Assembly (NCBI GenBank): GCA_009760855.2
Contig: WPIO01000006.1
Location: 8,491,001 to 8,555,000, forward strand
DNA length: 64,000 nt
Origin: Cristatella mucedo
Taxonomy: Eukaryota > Bryozoa > Phylactolaemata > Cristatellidae
Reading direction: 5' to 3'
Part shown: positions 46,433-58,499 of the stretch, piece by piece
Position numbering within the stretch: the first letter of the stretch is position 1
Layout of the letters: every line of letters begins with the position of its first letter
Position numbers and translations under genes: made by a program
Notes under the pieces: generated by a model
What the model was told of the DNA's origin: nothing
Databases searched by the model: none
The model's input: the letters and a program-made list of their open reading frames with translations, nothing else

Positions 46433-47582
46433 CTACAAGGAGACGGCTTTGAAGCAAACTTCGGACGGAAGCAAACTTCAAACTTTGAAGCAAACTTCTT
46501 CACGGACGTCCCGAACCGATAGTAGAAAGCACGAAACAAGCTCTGCCCACGAGCAAGGCTGCAGCAGCAGCCGTACCATCAGTAGATCTAATATTGGATA
46601 TACGTGTTATCGAGCTAAACGTTTTTTCCGATGAGCAGACGCCGGTATATACCATCACTTGGTTAAGAACGCTGACGATGTAAGCCAAACCAAGTCACTG
46701 TGCGCTCGAGCGCGTACACACAAGTGCTGCACAGACAAGCCCACAGATAAACCAAGCCGCTACTTGAGAAAGAGCTGTTGCCAGAAGACAGCAGCATTGA
46801 GATGCTAGTCAACACAAGTCCAAACCGGTACACGGGTTCTAATCCTCATTGCTACTCTGTGCAGCTGGCTGGCTGGCTGGCCACACTAGTGCATGACGTG
46901 ACACAGAGAATGCTGCCACTCGATGCATCACACTAGATGCGCTGGTCAACTCGGTTACCATAGAGCCGGTGCGAGGGTGTGCAGCAGAATGGCAGGCCCG
47001 TGGGTCTAACCAAAGCATCTGGCCGAGTACGCCCTTCCAGGCACCCGGTACACTTTGGCGTGGTCTAAAATGAGAGCTCTCGTCGCGCGAAATCGGCTCA
47101 GACCATGACCTGGCATGGACACATTGCACGGGCGTATTGCACGGGCGCATTTCATGGAGGCTCGATGTGCCGGTCTGGCCTGGGCAGTGCAGCTCAATGC
47201 CAGGTAGGCCACACCCGTCACTGTGCACTTGCATGCTGCCTGAAAGCACTGCCTGTCGGACACAGACATGCAGCCGTATACCGCTTCGGTGACAGATCCT
47301 GCTTTGATTTGTCTGATGCAGTCACAAACGCAATCGCGAGCAAATCAAGCAGACCAGCATACAAGACAAAAGCATTTTCTTTACCCGAAAAAGCCAGTCG
47401 CTAAAGCAAGCTTGGGCTTTGTGAAGTACGTACACGAACGACACTGCATGCACATCTAAACAAACGTCCATTCCAAGCTGACTCTTGAAGGGCAATGATA
47501 CCGGTTGAGCAAGCTCGCAAGGTTATTGAGTTTGACCTCTGCAGTCTCAGCCGTGCAAGCTTGATGACATGGCAGTGGTGCA

Positions 47583-47586
<4 letters not shown>
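46433..47586 (-). other. Intron sequence between visible exons 7 and 8
   Basis: No further exon or named repeat recognised apart from the adjoining (AG)n tract. A GGCT run lies at about 46,864-46,880. Confidence 0.6.

Positions 47587-47654
<68 letters not shown>
47587..47654 (+). repeat. (AG)34 microsatellite next to a 5' splice site
   Basis: 68 bp of pure AG on the plus strand, hence (CT)34 in the phosphatase transcript. It begins about six bases after the exon-7 donor (GTATGC). Confidence 0.97.
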
Positions 47655-47655
<1 letters not shown>

Positions 47656-47660
47656 CATAC

Positions 47661-47737
47661 AGGCATATAGTTGGCGTTGATGTAGTCGGAGCCCTCCTCG
47701 TCAGCTAGCGACAACAGCTTCACACGCGTGTGGTCGA
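47661..47737 (-). CDS. Phosphatase visible exon 7: DHTRVKL and DYINANY
   Basis: Acceptor TTTTTACCTTTGCAG, then two bases completing Phe, DHTRVKLLSLADEEGSDYIN and ANYMP, ending at donor GTATGC. DYINANY is the substrate-recognition region, with the family Tyr that stacks on phosphotyrosine in KNRY just upstream. 77 bp, phase 1 in, phase 0 out. Confidence 0.96.
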
Positions 47738-48017
47738 CTGCAAAGGTAAAAAGGAGAGGCACTTACATTGTTACCATAAAGACTGTGTATACGCCATGAG
47801 ATGGTAAAAGTTAATGCGGTCAAGGCGTGCTTTAAAAAGCGATGCACAACCAAATGTGTCACGTGTACCATCAATAATTCGCAAACGTATTTTCGTGCTC
47901 GCATCTGGAGTACTCCGACAGCCTGCCTGGCTGGCTGAACATGGTCACGAGAAGAATAGACGACAGTCGAAAAAAGTTGGCACGCAGCTGAGGGTCCGAG
48001 TATGGGGTTCTACGTAC

Positions 48018-48108
48018 ACGGAAGTATGTCGACGTAACGATTCTTGGCCGTGTTGCCTTGGATTAAGGCTGCATCAGTCGAGTGCTTTGGCGATAAGTCC
48101 TTCAGCTC
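48018..48108 (-). CDS. Phosphatase visible exon 6: linker and KNRY
   Basis: Acceptor GTACTTTTGCAG, then ELKDLSPKHSTDAALIQGNT and AKNRYVDILP, ending at donor GTACGT. KNRY carries the conserved Tyr that sets pocket depth for phosphotyrosine. 91 bp, phase 0 in, phase 1 out, meeting exon 7 exactly. Confidence 0.95.
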
Positions 48109-48725
48109 CTGCAAAAGTACTGGCTGCAGCCCTGCCTCTCACGAATGCAAAAGCACAGTGACCGAACAGAGAGTACGAAATGTCAGTAGAAATAACCGAT
48201 TGCATCGAATGATTAAATTACTATGACTCCTGCCTCTGGTTTCTGATGTAGCAGGTCCATCTCTCGATGGCACGACCTTTTCTTTCTTTCTCGTGCAACA
48301 AGATCTCGTTAATGTGCAAGAACTTTGAAACCAGCTGACAGTTCGACTGCAAAGGCTTCAAACAATGGCTTCACTCTGAGACTAAGCCTATTGAGTTTAG
48401 AACTACCGAATGTAAGTCCCATAAATGCAAGTTGCTTATGATTTGAGAGCCAACACGTTGACGATCGGGTATCCTCGCAAGAGCATCATCACAAATGGCA
48501 AAATCTATTCAATAGTTTAAGATAGTTTAAGCCGATAGAATAAATTCATAACTATCGTTGCTAACCACAAGAAAAACAAACAGCCAAGAAATCCAATCAG
48601 TGGCTCACTGCCAAAATGAAATATAAGCATTTTTGTGAAATTCGGTATCAGTGAATAAGGCCATGAACATCGTGCTTGCAAGTGTATTTAGAAATAATAT
48701 TTTTTGGGGTTTTCTCCCTAAAAAT

Positions 48726-48776
48726 AAACATATAATTCATTCGTATAGCTTCCTATGAGAACTCAATCTCTAAAAC
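48726..48776 (-). mobile_element. SINE1 tail fragment
   Basis: ATATAATTCATTCGTATAGC, then TTCCTATGAGAACTCAATCT, matches only the reversed 3' tail of SINE1. It abuts the LINE-A copy that follows. Confidence 0.65.
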
Positions 48777-48787
48777 TGAACTGCTTT

Positions 48788-49672
48788 TCATAGGACACCG
48801 TAAGCTTTTGGCTGGATTAAAAGGCTTTGCTGTTCCAATAGGTTATGCTATTGTGCGACCTTCACCACCTGCTCGTAATCTAGGTGTCGTGTTCGACAGC
48901 TGCCTCAATTTCAAAAGCTTCATTCAGAAGACTGCCTCTACAGCTAGCCATCACATCCGATCCCTATCCAAGATTAGAAGCTGTCTCCCACAGTGGCTTG
49001 TAAACAATTTAACTAGCTCTTTAGTTCTGTCTCGGCTTGATTATTGTAATTCCCTTTTGGCTGGGCTACCAAAGAAAGCTATTATGCCACTACAGCGGAC
49101 TATGAATATGGCTGCAAGGCTGGTCTTCAAGTCCCAGCGGTTTGAGCACGTGTCACCTTTGCTGGAAGAGCTAGGATGGTTGATGGTTGAGGAAAGGATA
49201 CAGAGCAAAGTTCTTACGCTGACCCACAAGGCCCGCCACGGCTTGGCTCCTTCATACCTAGCTGAACTGCTGCATCAGTTTCAGCCTGTTTGCGTCCTCA
49301 GGTCCTGTGTGGACAATAAATTAGCTGTCCCATTCCTCTGCTTAAAGACAGTTGGTGACAGAAGCTTTAGCTCTGCAGGTCCTAGACTGTGGAACTCGCT
49401 TCCACAATTCTTACGCAACGACATCTACTCTCCAACTGCCGACCAGGGCACATCTTTTTCAGCGGTCCTGAACTGCTACTTCTATGCTACTCACTACCTC
49501 AACTGCTCTCCTAACTCTGCTATGCTTCCCACTTTCTCTTTGTTACGTGAGACGAAGTCTGTTGGCTACCGAATGCGTACCGAAAGCCGCTTAGGCTGTG
49601 AGTGCGCTATACAAGACTCTCCTGCGTAACACCCACGTGGTCTTTATGACTTTGTGTAGTTACTGACGGAGA
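48788..49672 (+). mobile_element. LINE-A, 5'-truncated, with long open RT C-terminal frame
   Basis: A 273-codon open frame (48,808-49,629, plus strand) covers the C-terminal part of a CR1/L2-like LINE ORF: RNLGVVFDSCLNFKSFI, LSRLDYCNSLLAGLPKKAI, HGLAPSYLAELLHQF, LWNSLPQFLRND, then the ORF end and tail ACACCCACGTGGTCTTTATG. It is the longest protein-like frame in the window and has no stop. It lacks the catalytic core and is antisense to the phosphatase gene, in the intron between visible exons 5 and 6. Probably a recent insertion. Confidence 0.93.
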
Positions 49673-49674
49673 TA

Positions 49675-49765
49675 CATTAATCTCTATTCAGGCGATTCAC
49701 ATATGCCATGGGGCTCGAGCCCAAGACCCAGGCGAGCACCTTAACCACTGGTCGAACCAGCGCAA
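49675..49765 (-). mobile_element. SINE1 fragment, reverse
   Basis: ATCTCTATTCAGGCGATTCA, reversed B box GGGGCTCGAGCCC, then AGCACCTTAACCACTGGTCG. Together with 48,726-48,776 it looks like one SINE1 split by the LINE-A insertion. Confidence 0.75.
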
Positions 49766-50759
49766 TGTTTTGCTGCATTTAGAAAGAACAGCAAGATTGC
49801 CCATTAGTAAGGCAGGCTTATCAGTTAGGTCAGCACATAATGTGACCTGCAGTCAAAAGCAAAGTTGGTTTTTCATAATTCTTTTACAAGTATAGACTGG
49901 TATCATATACTTCCAATCCAATGATATCCGTTGTACTAACCCAGAGGTGCCATATCAAGGGAAGTGAAGCACTTATATTAGTAGCTAACCATAGCAAATG
50001 GAGGGACTAAATTGTATTCTAAAGAATGATGCTTAAATAAATGCTGTGTGGCATCCATCCACATAGCAGTTCATCACTAAATGTCTTTACTTAGTGCGCC
50101 ATCAAAGCAACAGGTTCTAATGGGTCATATAGGTAAGCATGCATGTTCATCCTCACATAGCATGCAAATTGCTTCTCATCCTGCAGAAGCAGCGCATCAA
50201 TGGCGGTTTTATCTACATGTCTGCCTGGCGGCAGATACCAATATAGCTTACGGTTATTCACGCCAAACCTTGTCCTACTTTTAAGGGGATCATATTTTCC
50301 AGTTGTTCGGTTCTTTTAGGCAGCCTCTCTGAGAATTTATAGCTCGAGAGTAAAAATTTCCCTTCCTAACGCAAATAAAATGCTTAGACAGCCATATTCA
50401 GTTTTCTTAGATGCACTATAAGAGTTTCGTAATTATTTTTATGGTTTAGCATATGTAAAAATATACAGATAAAGACGCATCTGTTCCGGTCAGCTTGTCC
50501 TTCACACTATTAGACTTTTCCCTTTTGTCCCCAAAGGCCACGAGTGTCTTTATGTTTTCTTACGCACGCCACAATTCTGGTTCTGTAAGACTGACTTGGC
50601 ACGATCTGTCAAAACGCACGCAAGCAATTATGCAACATTTTGGATGATTCATCAGGTTCTTTTTCAGCAGACATACCAGCAGATCTCGAGAGACACTCAA
50701 GCACTTCTCCTTATTTACATGCTTGCCGGTTAAAATATAAACAATACAATTTACGTTAC

Positions 50760-50841
50760 CTCATATTCCTCAAGGAAGCGCAGGCTGGAGTCGGCATGCA
50801 TCATGGTCACGCGAGTGGGTAAATCGATTAGCTTCACCGGC
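50760..50841 (-). CDS. Phosphatase visible exon 5: start of catalytic domain
   Basis: Acceptor CTTTCTTTTGAG, one base completing Arg, then PVKLIDLPTRVTMMHADSSL and RFLEEYE, ending at donor GTAACG. It corresponds to the first helices of the domain, where the family has a pattern like RPV...(K/H)AD...F.EEYE. 82 bp, phase 2 in, phase 0 out. Confidence 0.93.
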
Positions 50842-51726
50842 CTCAAAAGAAAGAGCATAAAGTTCCATTACGGTAATCCCATCAACTTAGCAATGAGAGC
50901 AGTTCATAATCCTACGAGAAAGAAACCAGCAGAACTAAGAAAGAGGTATCTGGAATCAACTATCATGCTCACTCCATGGCTGCTATACTTACTTATATGA
51001 AAGGAGACGACTGCTCTAAGGAGCTGTTGCAGCTCATAGGTTTTGTTGCTAAGCAGCTACCAAGTTTGATTAAGTTTAGTACTTGCCACGGTAACCGTGT
51101 CAGAATAAAACCAGTACAGTTCGCTTAAATTCAGAGAGGTGATTAGAATGCATCAATGAGCAATCACAGAAATTACAACTACAAAGGCATCAATGACAAA
51201 AACAAACGTAGATGAACTAACTCAAATCAGAAAGATCGGTCATTCGATTGAACTGCTGAACTATCTGCTCTAGCCAAAAGTAGTCACAGCCAATGTGTAC
51301 CAAGGGTGGAGGACTTTTGGGCATCACAAGACATCATATATGCACCAACAAAATCAATGATGAGCGATAGTCAATACCTCTCGGCAGATGCACTCACACA
51401 TTTCAATGCTGAGGTTGCCTCTGCTACATACAGCAAAATGAAATGGGCTTATTCAAAAGCCTCACTTATGTAGGAGCAGAACAGCCATAGTGGCTATTAT
51501 TCAGCTTACAGTAGGCGATACAAGGATTGCTATACCAAGTGGACTGAGCATTCCACTTCATCATTAGCCTAAGTTTAATGAAGTATAAAAACCACTGGCC
51601 GAGCGAAACAACTGAAATAGGTTTACTCAAGATCAAGATGCTCCACAATCACAGGGAAAGCTATTGTAAGAATCGACAGCATATATATTTAGGCACAATA
51701 CCACATAATTTCCCCACATGCTTTCC

Positions 51727-51800
51727 TTATAATAATAATAATAATTCACTTGATAAAGCGCCCTCAGAGAACCTAATCTCTCTAGGCGCTTAATTATATA
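51727..51800 (-). mobile_element. LINE-B terminal 3' fragment
   Basis: (AAT)n, TTCACTTGATAAAGCGCCCT, then CAGAGAACCTAATCTCTCTA and GGCGCTTAA. Only the terminal hairpin and tail remain. Confidence 0.88.
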
Positions 51801-52623
51801 TTTGGAGATCCTTCTGCCATGAGCTACACGTGACCATTGCATTAGGGACGATAGATGACAGTTCAGGTGCTCAAAAGCTCTTCATTTAACGTTTTAATCA
51901 TAACAAAATAAGAAGGTAGGAAGAGTCAACGACTGACACAGCTGGCAAGCACATTCACTTGCTAGGCATTAACTGTCACAGATAGGCTACAAAGCGCTTG
52001 AAAATATCAAACGGTCACCACTGCAGCTATTCTCAGTCGATAAACGTAGGTAGGGTCAACCCATCCAGATTTGGAAAGAAGATGAAGCAACGTGCTCCCT
52101 TTCTACAGCTCTCGACGCAATGGGTTAACAAAAGAAATAATCATACAAGTTGGCACATCATCCATCGCATTGCCAAGTGTCCAGTGCCTTGTCACACCAC
52201 TATCGACGGGCCAACCCGAAGCCTCACTAATGCTCGTTCACGAGGAAAACTAATCAGGTGTCGGTTCGGAAAAGGTCACAGCACTACTAACACGTGGTAG
52301 GACCTGGGGAATATACACTAGGTAACATCCAGAGACCCATCTTAGCTAAAGCCATCTAATTTCACATTTCCTCAACTGCTAGCAGGTAGCACTGCACCCA
52401 GCGATCCTCACAGCGATTTAGTCAGTAGTTTCTCTAGCCTTACAATAATCTAGTTAGACAGAATGACAAAATCAGAGTGCATGCCAACCACGGTAACATC
52501 TACACTGGACGCACTATCATGCCCTAGCTATATTTTATTGTCCTCTCCAAGTATGTCTCTGCTGACTACATCTCAAAAGTCTCTCTCCTAGTCTACACAG
52601 ACTATCAGCACTCTAAACCACAA

Positions 52624-52732
52624 ACACACACTCACGCACACACACACACACACACACGCACGAACGCACGCACGCACACACAACACACACACACACACAC
52701 ACACAACACACACACACACACAACACACACAC
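52624..52732 (+). repeat. (CA)n-rich microsatellite, interrupted
   Basis: CA units interrupted by CGCA and CAACA variants over about 109 bp. Confidence 0.95.
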
Positions 52733-53224
52733 TGCCTTCCTTCCACAATGCCCAGATTTTCAGCTATATAACTCAATATAAATAACATAATTATATGTAA
52801 GTAGCCTCAGAATTTGTCTCTGCATCCTTCAAAAAGGCTGCTGTTGGGCCACTCATGAACTACAGATTTGATCATTAGAACTCATATAACTTTGCCTAGT
52901 CTCCCTTTTGCCATTCCTATTGAAGACACGTGGTGGCAGATCGGCTTAACTCTACAAGCAAAACCTCTAGCCTGTAACCCAAAAAGTAACTCTACTCAGC
53001 ATTTACAGCGAATCACTAAACTGAATCAGCCAATACTATGTAAATAAACCAGCCTCAGGAATGCTGACTCAAGTACAGTTTCTCTGCTAGTTCTTCCGGA
53101 GCTCTCTGCAGCAGTACATACATCAGGTCCTACTTTAGTGCCTATCATTGTGAGAGGGCATCATTAGCAATGCATTGCAATGATTTAGGTCAAAAGAAAA
53201 TTAGAAAGAGTAGATGTCAACGGC

Positions 53225-54190
53225 CAAGGGTCAACCTTTATTTAAGTATTGGGTACCCTAAGAAGATCTGTTCAAGGTCTGCTTTTTCAGAATTTATATC
53301 CTACCTCTAGTCAATATAACCACAACACACAATCTAGGCTTTCATTTCTATGTAGATGTCACACGGCTGTACTACGCTTTGATGCCTCCCTGCTTTCCAG
53401 CACATTAATCTCAATTCTCTTGCAACTTGTTTCGACGACACCAGAATTTGGATGGCAGCAAATTTCCTCAAAGTCAACTACGATGAAAACGATTTAATAG
53501 CTATGGGTGACCTAACGGTACGAGAGTAAAACGCTTGAATCTCAATATTGGTTCGGCCAGCTTATTCACAGCAGCCTCTACATAGAATCTTGCAGTTCTG
53601 TTACATAATGACTTTTTGCAGGGCAGCCACATAAGCTTCACAGCAATCTACCTACTTTGAACAAACAAGGTAAGATTGCAAAAATTTTGACGTAATTACA
53701 GATGGACATCACAGTCCAGTTGATCGATGCAATTATGACATCCCATCTAGACTTACATTACTCACTATTCACTGGTCTTCCAGCCAGTGTGCAATAAGCA
53801 GTTTGCAGTCGGTGCAAAACTCAGCTCCAAGGCTTGCCACTAATGAACGTTGCAACTGCCACATTACAACATTTCTCACCACCCTGCTCTCACCACCCAA
53901 CAAGCAGCATATCGACTTCAAGATTATGACATTGACTTGCAAGTTCTTTTTAATTCTCTTGCTTTAAGTGGCATGCTATAAAAAATACTTATTCTTTGGG
54001 GTTTCTACATACGTCTCTTATGCTCCTCTGTCTCTTTCGTTTGACTGTGCCCCTATCTAGCTCTGAGTTTGTCATTTGACTGTGCCCCCCCCTACCTAGC
54101 CTAAAATCCTCTGAGGACCGTGAATTCAGTTTCTATGCTCCTACAGTCTGGAACTTGCCACCACCTATACATATCTCTGTCTGAAACTCC
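53225..54190 (+). mobile_element. Decayed LINE-B
   Basis: Faint RT core (TCTATGTAGATGTCACACGG for the FYADDT region) at about 53,340, then at 53,700-53,950 the C-terminal block: CATCTAGACTTACATTACTC, CTTCCAGCCAGTGTGC and AACAAGCAGCATATCGACTT. Heavily mutated; an older copy than those at 16 and 36 kb. Confidence 0.7.
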
Positions 54191-54560
54191 ACAAAGCCAT
54201 AACAAATAAGTGGCTGTAAGAAGTGCTGTGGTTGCAGGAGAGTTTTGTATACCGCGCTCACAGCCTAAGTGGCTTTCGGTACAAATTCGGTAGCCAACAG
54301 ACTTCGTCTCATGCAACAAAGAGAAAGTGGGAAGCATAGCAGAGTCAGGAGAGCAGTTTGAGGTAGTGAGTAGCATAGAAGTAGCAGCTCAGGACCTCTG
54401 AAAAAGATGTGCCAAAGTCGGCAGTAGGAGAGTAGTTGTCGTTGCGTAAGAATTGTGGAAGCGAGTTTCACAGTCTAGGACCTGCACAGCTAAAGCTTCT
54501 TTCGCCAACTATCTTTAAGCGGAGGAATGGAACGGCTAATTTATTGCCACTACAGGACCT
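54191..54560 (-). mobile_element. LINE-A 3' end fragment
   Basis: On the minus strand it has the LINE-A coding end through LPTFSLLHETKSVGYRICTES and ERGIQNSPA, adjoining the sense-reversed 3' end near 54,195. It extends 5' over SCYFYAT and LPQFLRN to about 54,560. Confidence 0.82.
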
Positions 54561-54739
54561 GAGGTCACGAGGAGGCTGAAACATGGCAACACCCCTGACT
54601 TAATGACATTGCAAGGAAGCTAAAAGCCGACCTAATTATCACAGCATTCGCCCTAACTGTGTGAATAATCGTTCATGTGCTGATTTGATCCCTAATCAGG
54701 ACATGCTTTGTTTACAGAAAATTTATCACAGCATTTAGA

Positions 54740-54985
54740 GGGTCCCAGTGATTCGTCCTTCACACGCTTATGTGTGCTGACACTGTGTGCTTGATGCCAC
54801 TAACCATACTTGCATGCTGACTCTGTGCATGGCACCTCTAACCATGTTATTCTTGTTGTTTATTGAGCAAGCTACCACTAACCATTCGATCGTGCGTTCC
54901 CTTGCAATAAATGTAAAGTGCCTAGAAAGAGACTGACTGAGTTCTCTGAGGGCGCTTTATCAAATGTACTATTATTATTATTGAT
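54740..54985 (+). mobile_element. LINE-B 3' UTR and end
   Basis: CACTAACCATACTTGCATGC, TAACCATGTTATTCTTGTTG, then the terminal hairpin with a small ACTG duplication (GAGACTGACTGAGTTCTCT), GGGCGCTTTATC and an ATT tail. Confidence 0.88.
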
Positions 54986-55547
54986 ATTAAAATACTGTTT
55001 AGCCCAGACGAGATCCAGTTCTAGGAAGGATCTGCACACGTGTTGTATTACTTAGACAAGTGAATAGCTGACATCATTGGCCTGACGCACAGGAGCCTCC
55101 AAACATGTATAGCTGCACCAAAAGTAGAGAGCTGGGCCTAAATTAGAATGAGTAGATGGCACAAGATCGATCGAATAGACTGCACCACATGGCCATGTCC
55201 AGCAGGACGTGCAGCTAGCTATAGCCACGGTCTCCTTGGACCCGGAAGTGCCACAGCCGGATCTGTCCCGGGCAGGTCCTGAGCATGCATTACAAGCCGT
55301 CGAGCTCTGGGTATTCGTAGATGCACCGGAAATCAAAGCAACGACATGCTAGCATGGCCCAAGGTACCACTACACAGCCACTGGCAAATACCCAATCAGA
55401 AGTCATCAATCAAGATAGCCTTTTCTTCACACTTGTTAGGAGTCGTTTTAATTCACAGGAGCCACAATAAGGTAATCCTAGCCACAAGATTGTGTTCAGC
55501 ACTATTTATAAAAGTCATTTATGAACAACTGTGAGTCACATATGTAC

Positions 55548-55622
55548 CTGTGTCGGGCAGAGCCAGTGGACTTCATCGATGTCATGTGGTGTCCCGAGCT
55601 GTGGTCGGCTTTGGTGAAAGGC
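55548..55622 (-). CDS. Phosphatase visible exon 4: juxtamembrane segment
   Basis: Acceptor TGATATTTCAG and donor GTACAT bound a 75-bp exon. Read in the frame set by both neighbours (phase 2 in, phase 2 out) it gives PFTKADHSSGHHMTSMKSTG and SARH. No domain is recognisable; it is Ser/Thr/His-rich and cytoplasmic. Its length is a multiple of three, so it could be skipped without breaking frame. It rests on splice sites and phase alone and is the least certain exon. Confidence 0.7.
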
Positions 55623-55894
55623 CTGAAATATCAGTAATCACGACGAGTCGATAACAGCAAACAAAATGCATAGAGATTACGAATCCCAAAGCCTTTCTAC
55701 AGCATAAATGTGAAATAAATAAACACGATGACGTTTTATGGAGAAGGGGGTCTAATGTTGATCAGATCGTGCATTAAATGTGCCATAAAATACTCAATTA
55801 GTTGGAAGTGATTATTATGGCCAGGATGTTCCTAGTGTACAAAAGATCGACAGCTTTAATAAACGCACGTAGACGTACACACACGCATGCACGT

Positions 55895-55895
<1 letters not shown>

Positions 55896-55973
<78 letters not shown>
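55896..55973 (+). repeat. (CA)n microsatellite
   Basis: About 38 CA units, in the intron 5' of visible exon 4 (GT in the transcript). Confidence 0.97.
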
Positions 55974-55978
<5 letters not shown>

Positions 55979-57774
55979 ACCACACACATGCAGCTATTTG
56001 CAGTGACAGCACCTTCGAGGTTGCACACATGATGCATTCACTAGCCCAATCCCTGATGTAGTAGTATTTTATTTGCATGTCTCTGGTACGTTTCAAATTA
56101 AATTACTTTGCTGCTATCAGTGCACTTAAAAACAACAGAATTCAAAAGAATCACAGTTGGCTAACACAATTTGAACTAAATTAAAAGATTGTGAATAAAA
56201 AAGTGCATAGAAACCATTTTTCTGAATAAAATAATTAATCAAATAAGCTGTACATGATTAAGACACGGGCCTTCTGAACGACTGCACTGGCCAGTCTTTC
56301 ACTGTATCCATTGTCAAGGAAAAACAGCTGCATGAGAAGCAACAGTACTCACAAGCTAGACAAATATAGAAAGTGTTTTCCTAATTAATAGAAACAGGGA
56401 TTACACAAGAAATGGGGCTGGAACATGGTGCAGAATTGACGAGAAGCTTGTGGCCATAGGACATCGAAACAGAGGGCCACACTTTAAGAATGAGGCTAAA
56501 CATGTGAGCAACAAATACACAATTATCTCTCGACGAAACCAATAAAAATGAATCACGAGGAAATAAATATTCTTCGGAAGATTGCCTAAACCAGTCAGAA
56601 GTCCAAACCAACTAGTAGCCATATTGCCACTGGACCAAAATGGTAAGAGAAAAAGGGCCTCCAAGGTGACTCAAGAGACAAATTTTTTGCATAGTAGCAT
56701 TTCTTCTATGCCTCACCTAATAAAACCTAGAAATGAGGTATACAATTTTTTTACTTTAATAGGGCCTAAAAAGCTCTTTTGGAAAATTTGAATCCCGATC
56801 ACCGATTCCTAAGGAAGCTGGTATTCGGTTCCAGAATAAGTTACATTTTTTGAGGGGCAGCATACTTTTATGGAGGCTAACTAACGAGGTCAGCCAGGCC
56901 AGCTCACGTTTGGCATGCAGCTTAAGAGCCTCTCTAAAGTAGGCCACCAAGCCAGGTAAAGAGCATGCACGAAAGATGCATTCTGAGAAGCACACCTCCA
57001 GGCAGGCTACTTCTGGGCTGGCTACTTCCAGGCTGGTCCCTCAGGTGAGAGATAAGGTTTTCATAGCCCTTTGGGAATGCCATTGAATAGCTATTTACCT
57101 TTCCCCACTAAATTAACACTAGAGCCCGGTAAACGGTACGACATACAGTGGTAATAGCTGTACCAGTCGACAAAGGAACATAACGTTGAGTCAGCTCGGC
57201 ACCACAGTATGAGCAAATAGGCACAATACACTGCAGTCAGCTGGAAAAAACTCATTTGCTAAGGGCTCAGAATCGCTGCTTCCTGTTGACGACTGATAGG
57301 TTTAATAAAATTTGATTAGGTTCACTCGGGGGGGGGGGGGGCTGTCGGTAAAAAATAACTAATGCTAACTCAACTGAAGCAGCTTAGACATCTTCGCACA
57401 GGCTCACATGCGGAGTAACACCCACATGTTTAGACATACGTGAGTTGACCCGTGAGAGCAGTGGATAAAGTCTCTGGTCGCACACTTAAACTGTTGTTAT
57501 GTTTCCAGTTCGAGACTCCATTGCAATTAAGATCATCCACAAGCACCCGAGCAGGACAGTACACAGGAACTCGGTTCGAGTGCGTGAGCTGCTATGTAGT
57601 GGCCAAGCTTTATGCAACATGCCCAGAGAATGCATCATCATGCAGCGAATCAACAGAATAAAGATCATGCAAGGAACACCCATCAAGCATTCAGGCTCAT
57701 AATGTGCCGAGACCAAGAGCATTTCAACGGCATTGTTAAGTGCATACACCACATAGCATTAAGCTATAACCCAC

Positions 57775-57871
57775 CATTTTCCTCGTCGATGCAGACCAAT
57801 TAAAGCAATTATTATGACGATCAAAACGAGCAGGATCAAGCCGACCGAAAGCCCAGCAGCCAGCGAGCCAT
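57775..57871 (-). CDS. Phosphatase visible exon 3: transmembrane helix
   Basis: Acceptor GATTTTTTTCAG, two bases completing Asp, then GSLAAGLSVGLILLVLIVII and IALIGLHRRGK, ending at ATG/GTGGGT. About 23 hydrophobic residues followed by His-Arg-Arg-Gly-Lys is a single-pass membrane anchor with a basic cytoplasmic stop. Directly preceded by an FN3 exon. 97 bp, phase 1 in, phase 2 out. Confidence 0.92.
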
Positions 57872-58473
57872 CTGAAAAAAATCTTAATTTCATGCAACCA
57901 TATCTTACAGCAGTATCTTCGATCTGGTTACAGCAATGACGTAAGAGCAATCACAGTCCAACCGTGTGAAAATGAGGTGAGCATGGCATGACATTTTTCG
58001 ACTGTAACTGGTCACTCACAAACATCCAATTTTCTTATCAAAGCACCTATTACCTATGGTGCATACGAAATCCTTACCAAGTATCCTTATCAATATGTAC
58101 TCATCAGTTGATGCCGCACTCTCGAAAGAAACACAGCCCTTAAGGTAGGGTGCTACACGTGCCACGTCGTTTGTTAAAGCTCAGCAGTGGCAATCCTTTA
58201 TTGCTCAGAGTTAGCAGTAGTGATAGCTGCTTACGTTCTAAGCAAACCTTTAAGTAAGTTTATCAGGCAGATTAAGTAGCAGTGCGTAGCTAATAATGCA
58301 ATCACACGACCGATCCCTGTCCAAATTGGCAAATTCGACGACGTCTGCTACCAAGGTCATCTAGAACTGACCGGCAGGAAACAACTCAGTGGCAGTATAA
58401 AGTCGGCAGACACATTAATGAAGTAGACAACACTTCTACAAAATTGGTAAGTATAGTGGAATATCGATATTTA

Positions 58474-58499
58474 ATATATATATATATATATATATATAT
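58474..58499 (+). repeat. (TA)n microsatellite
   Basis: About 13 TA units in the intron between visible exons 2 and 3. Confidence 0.93.
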
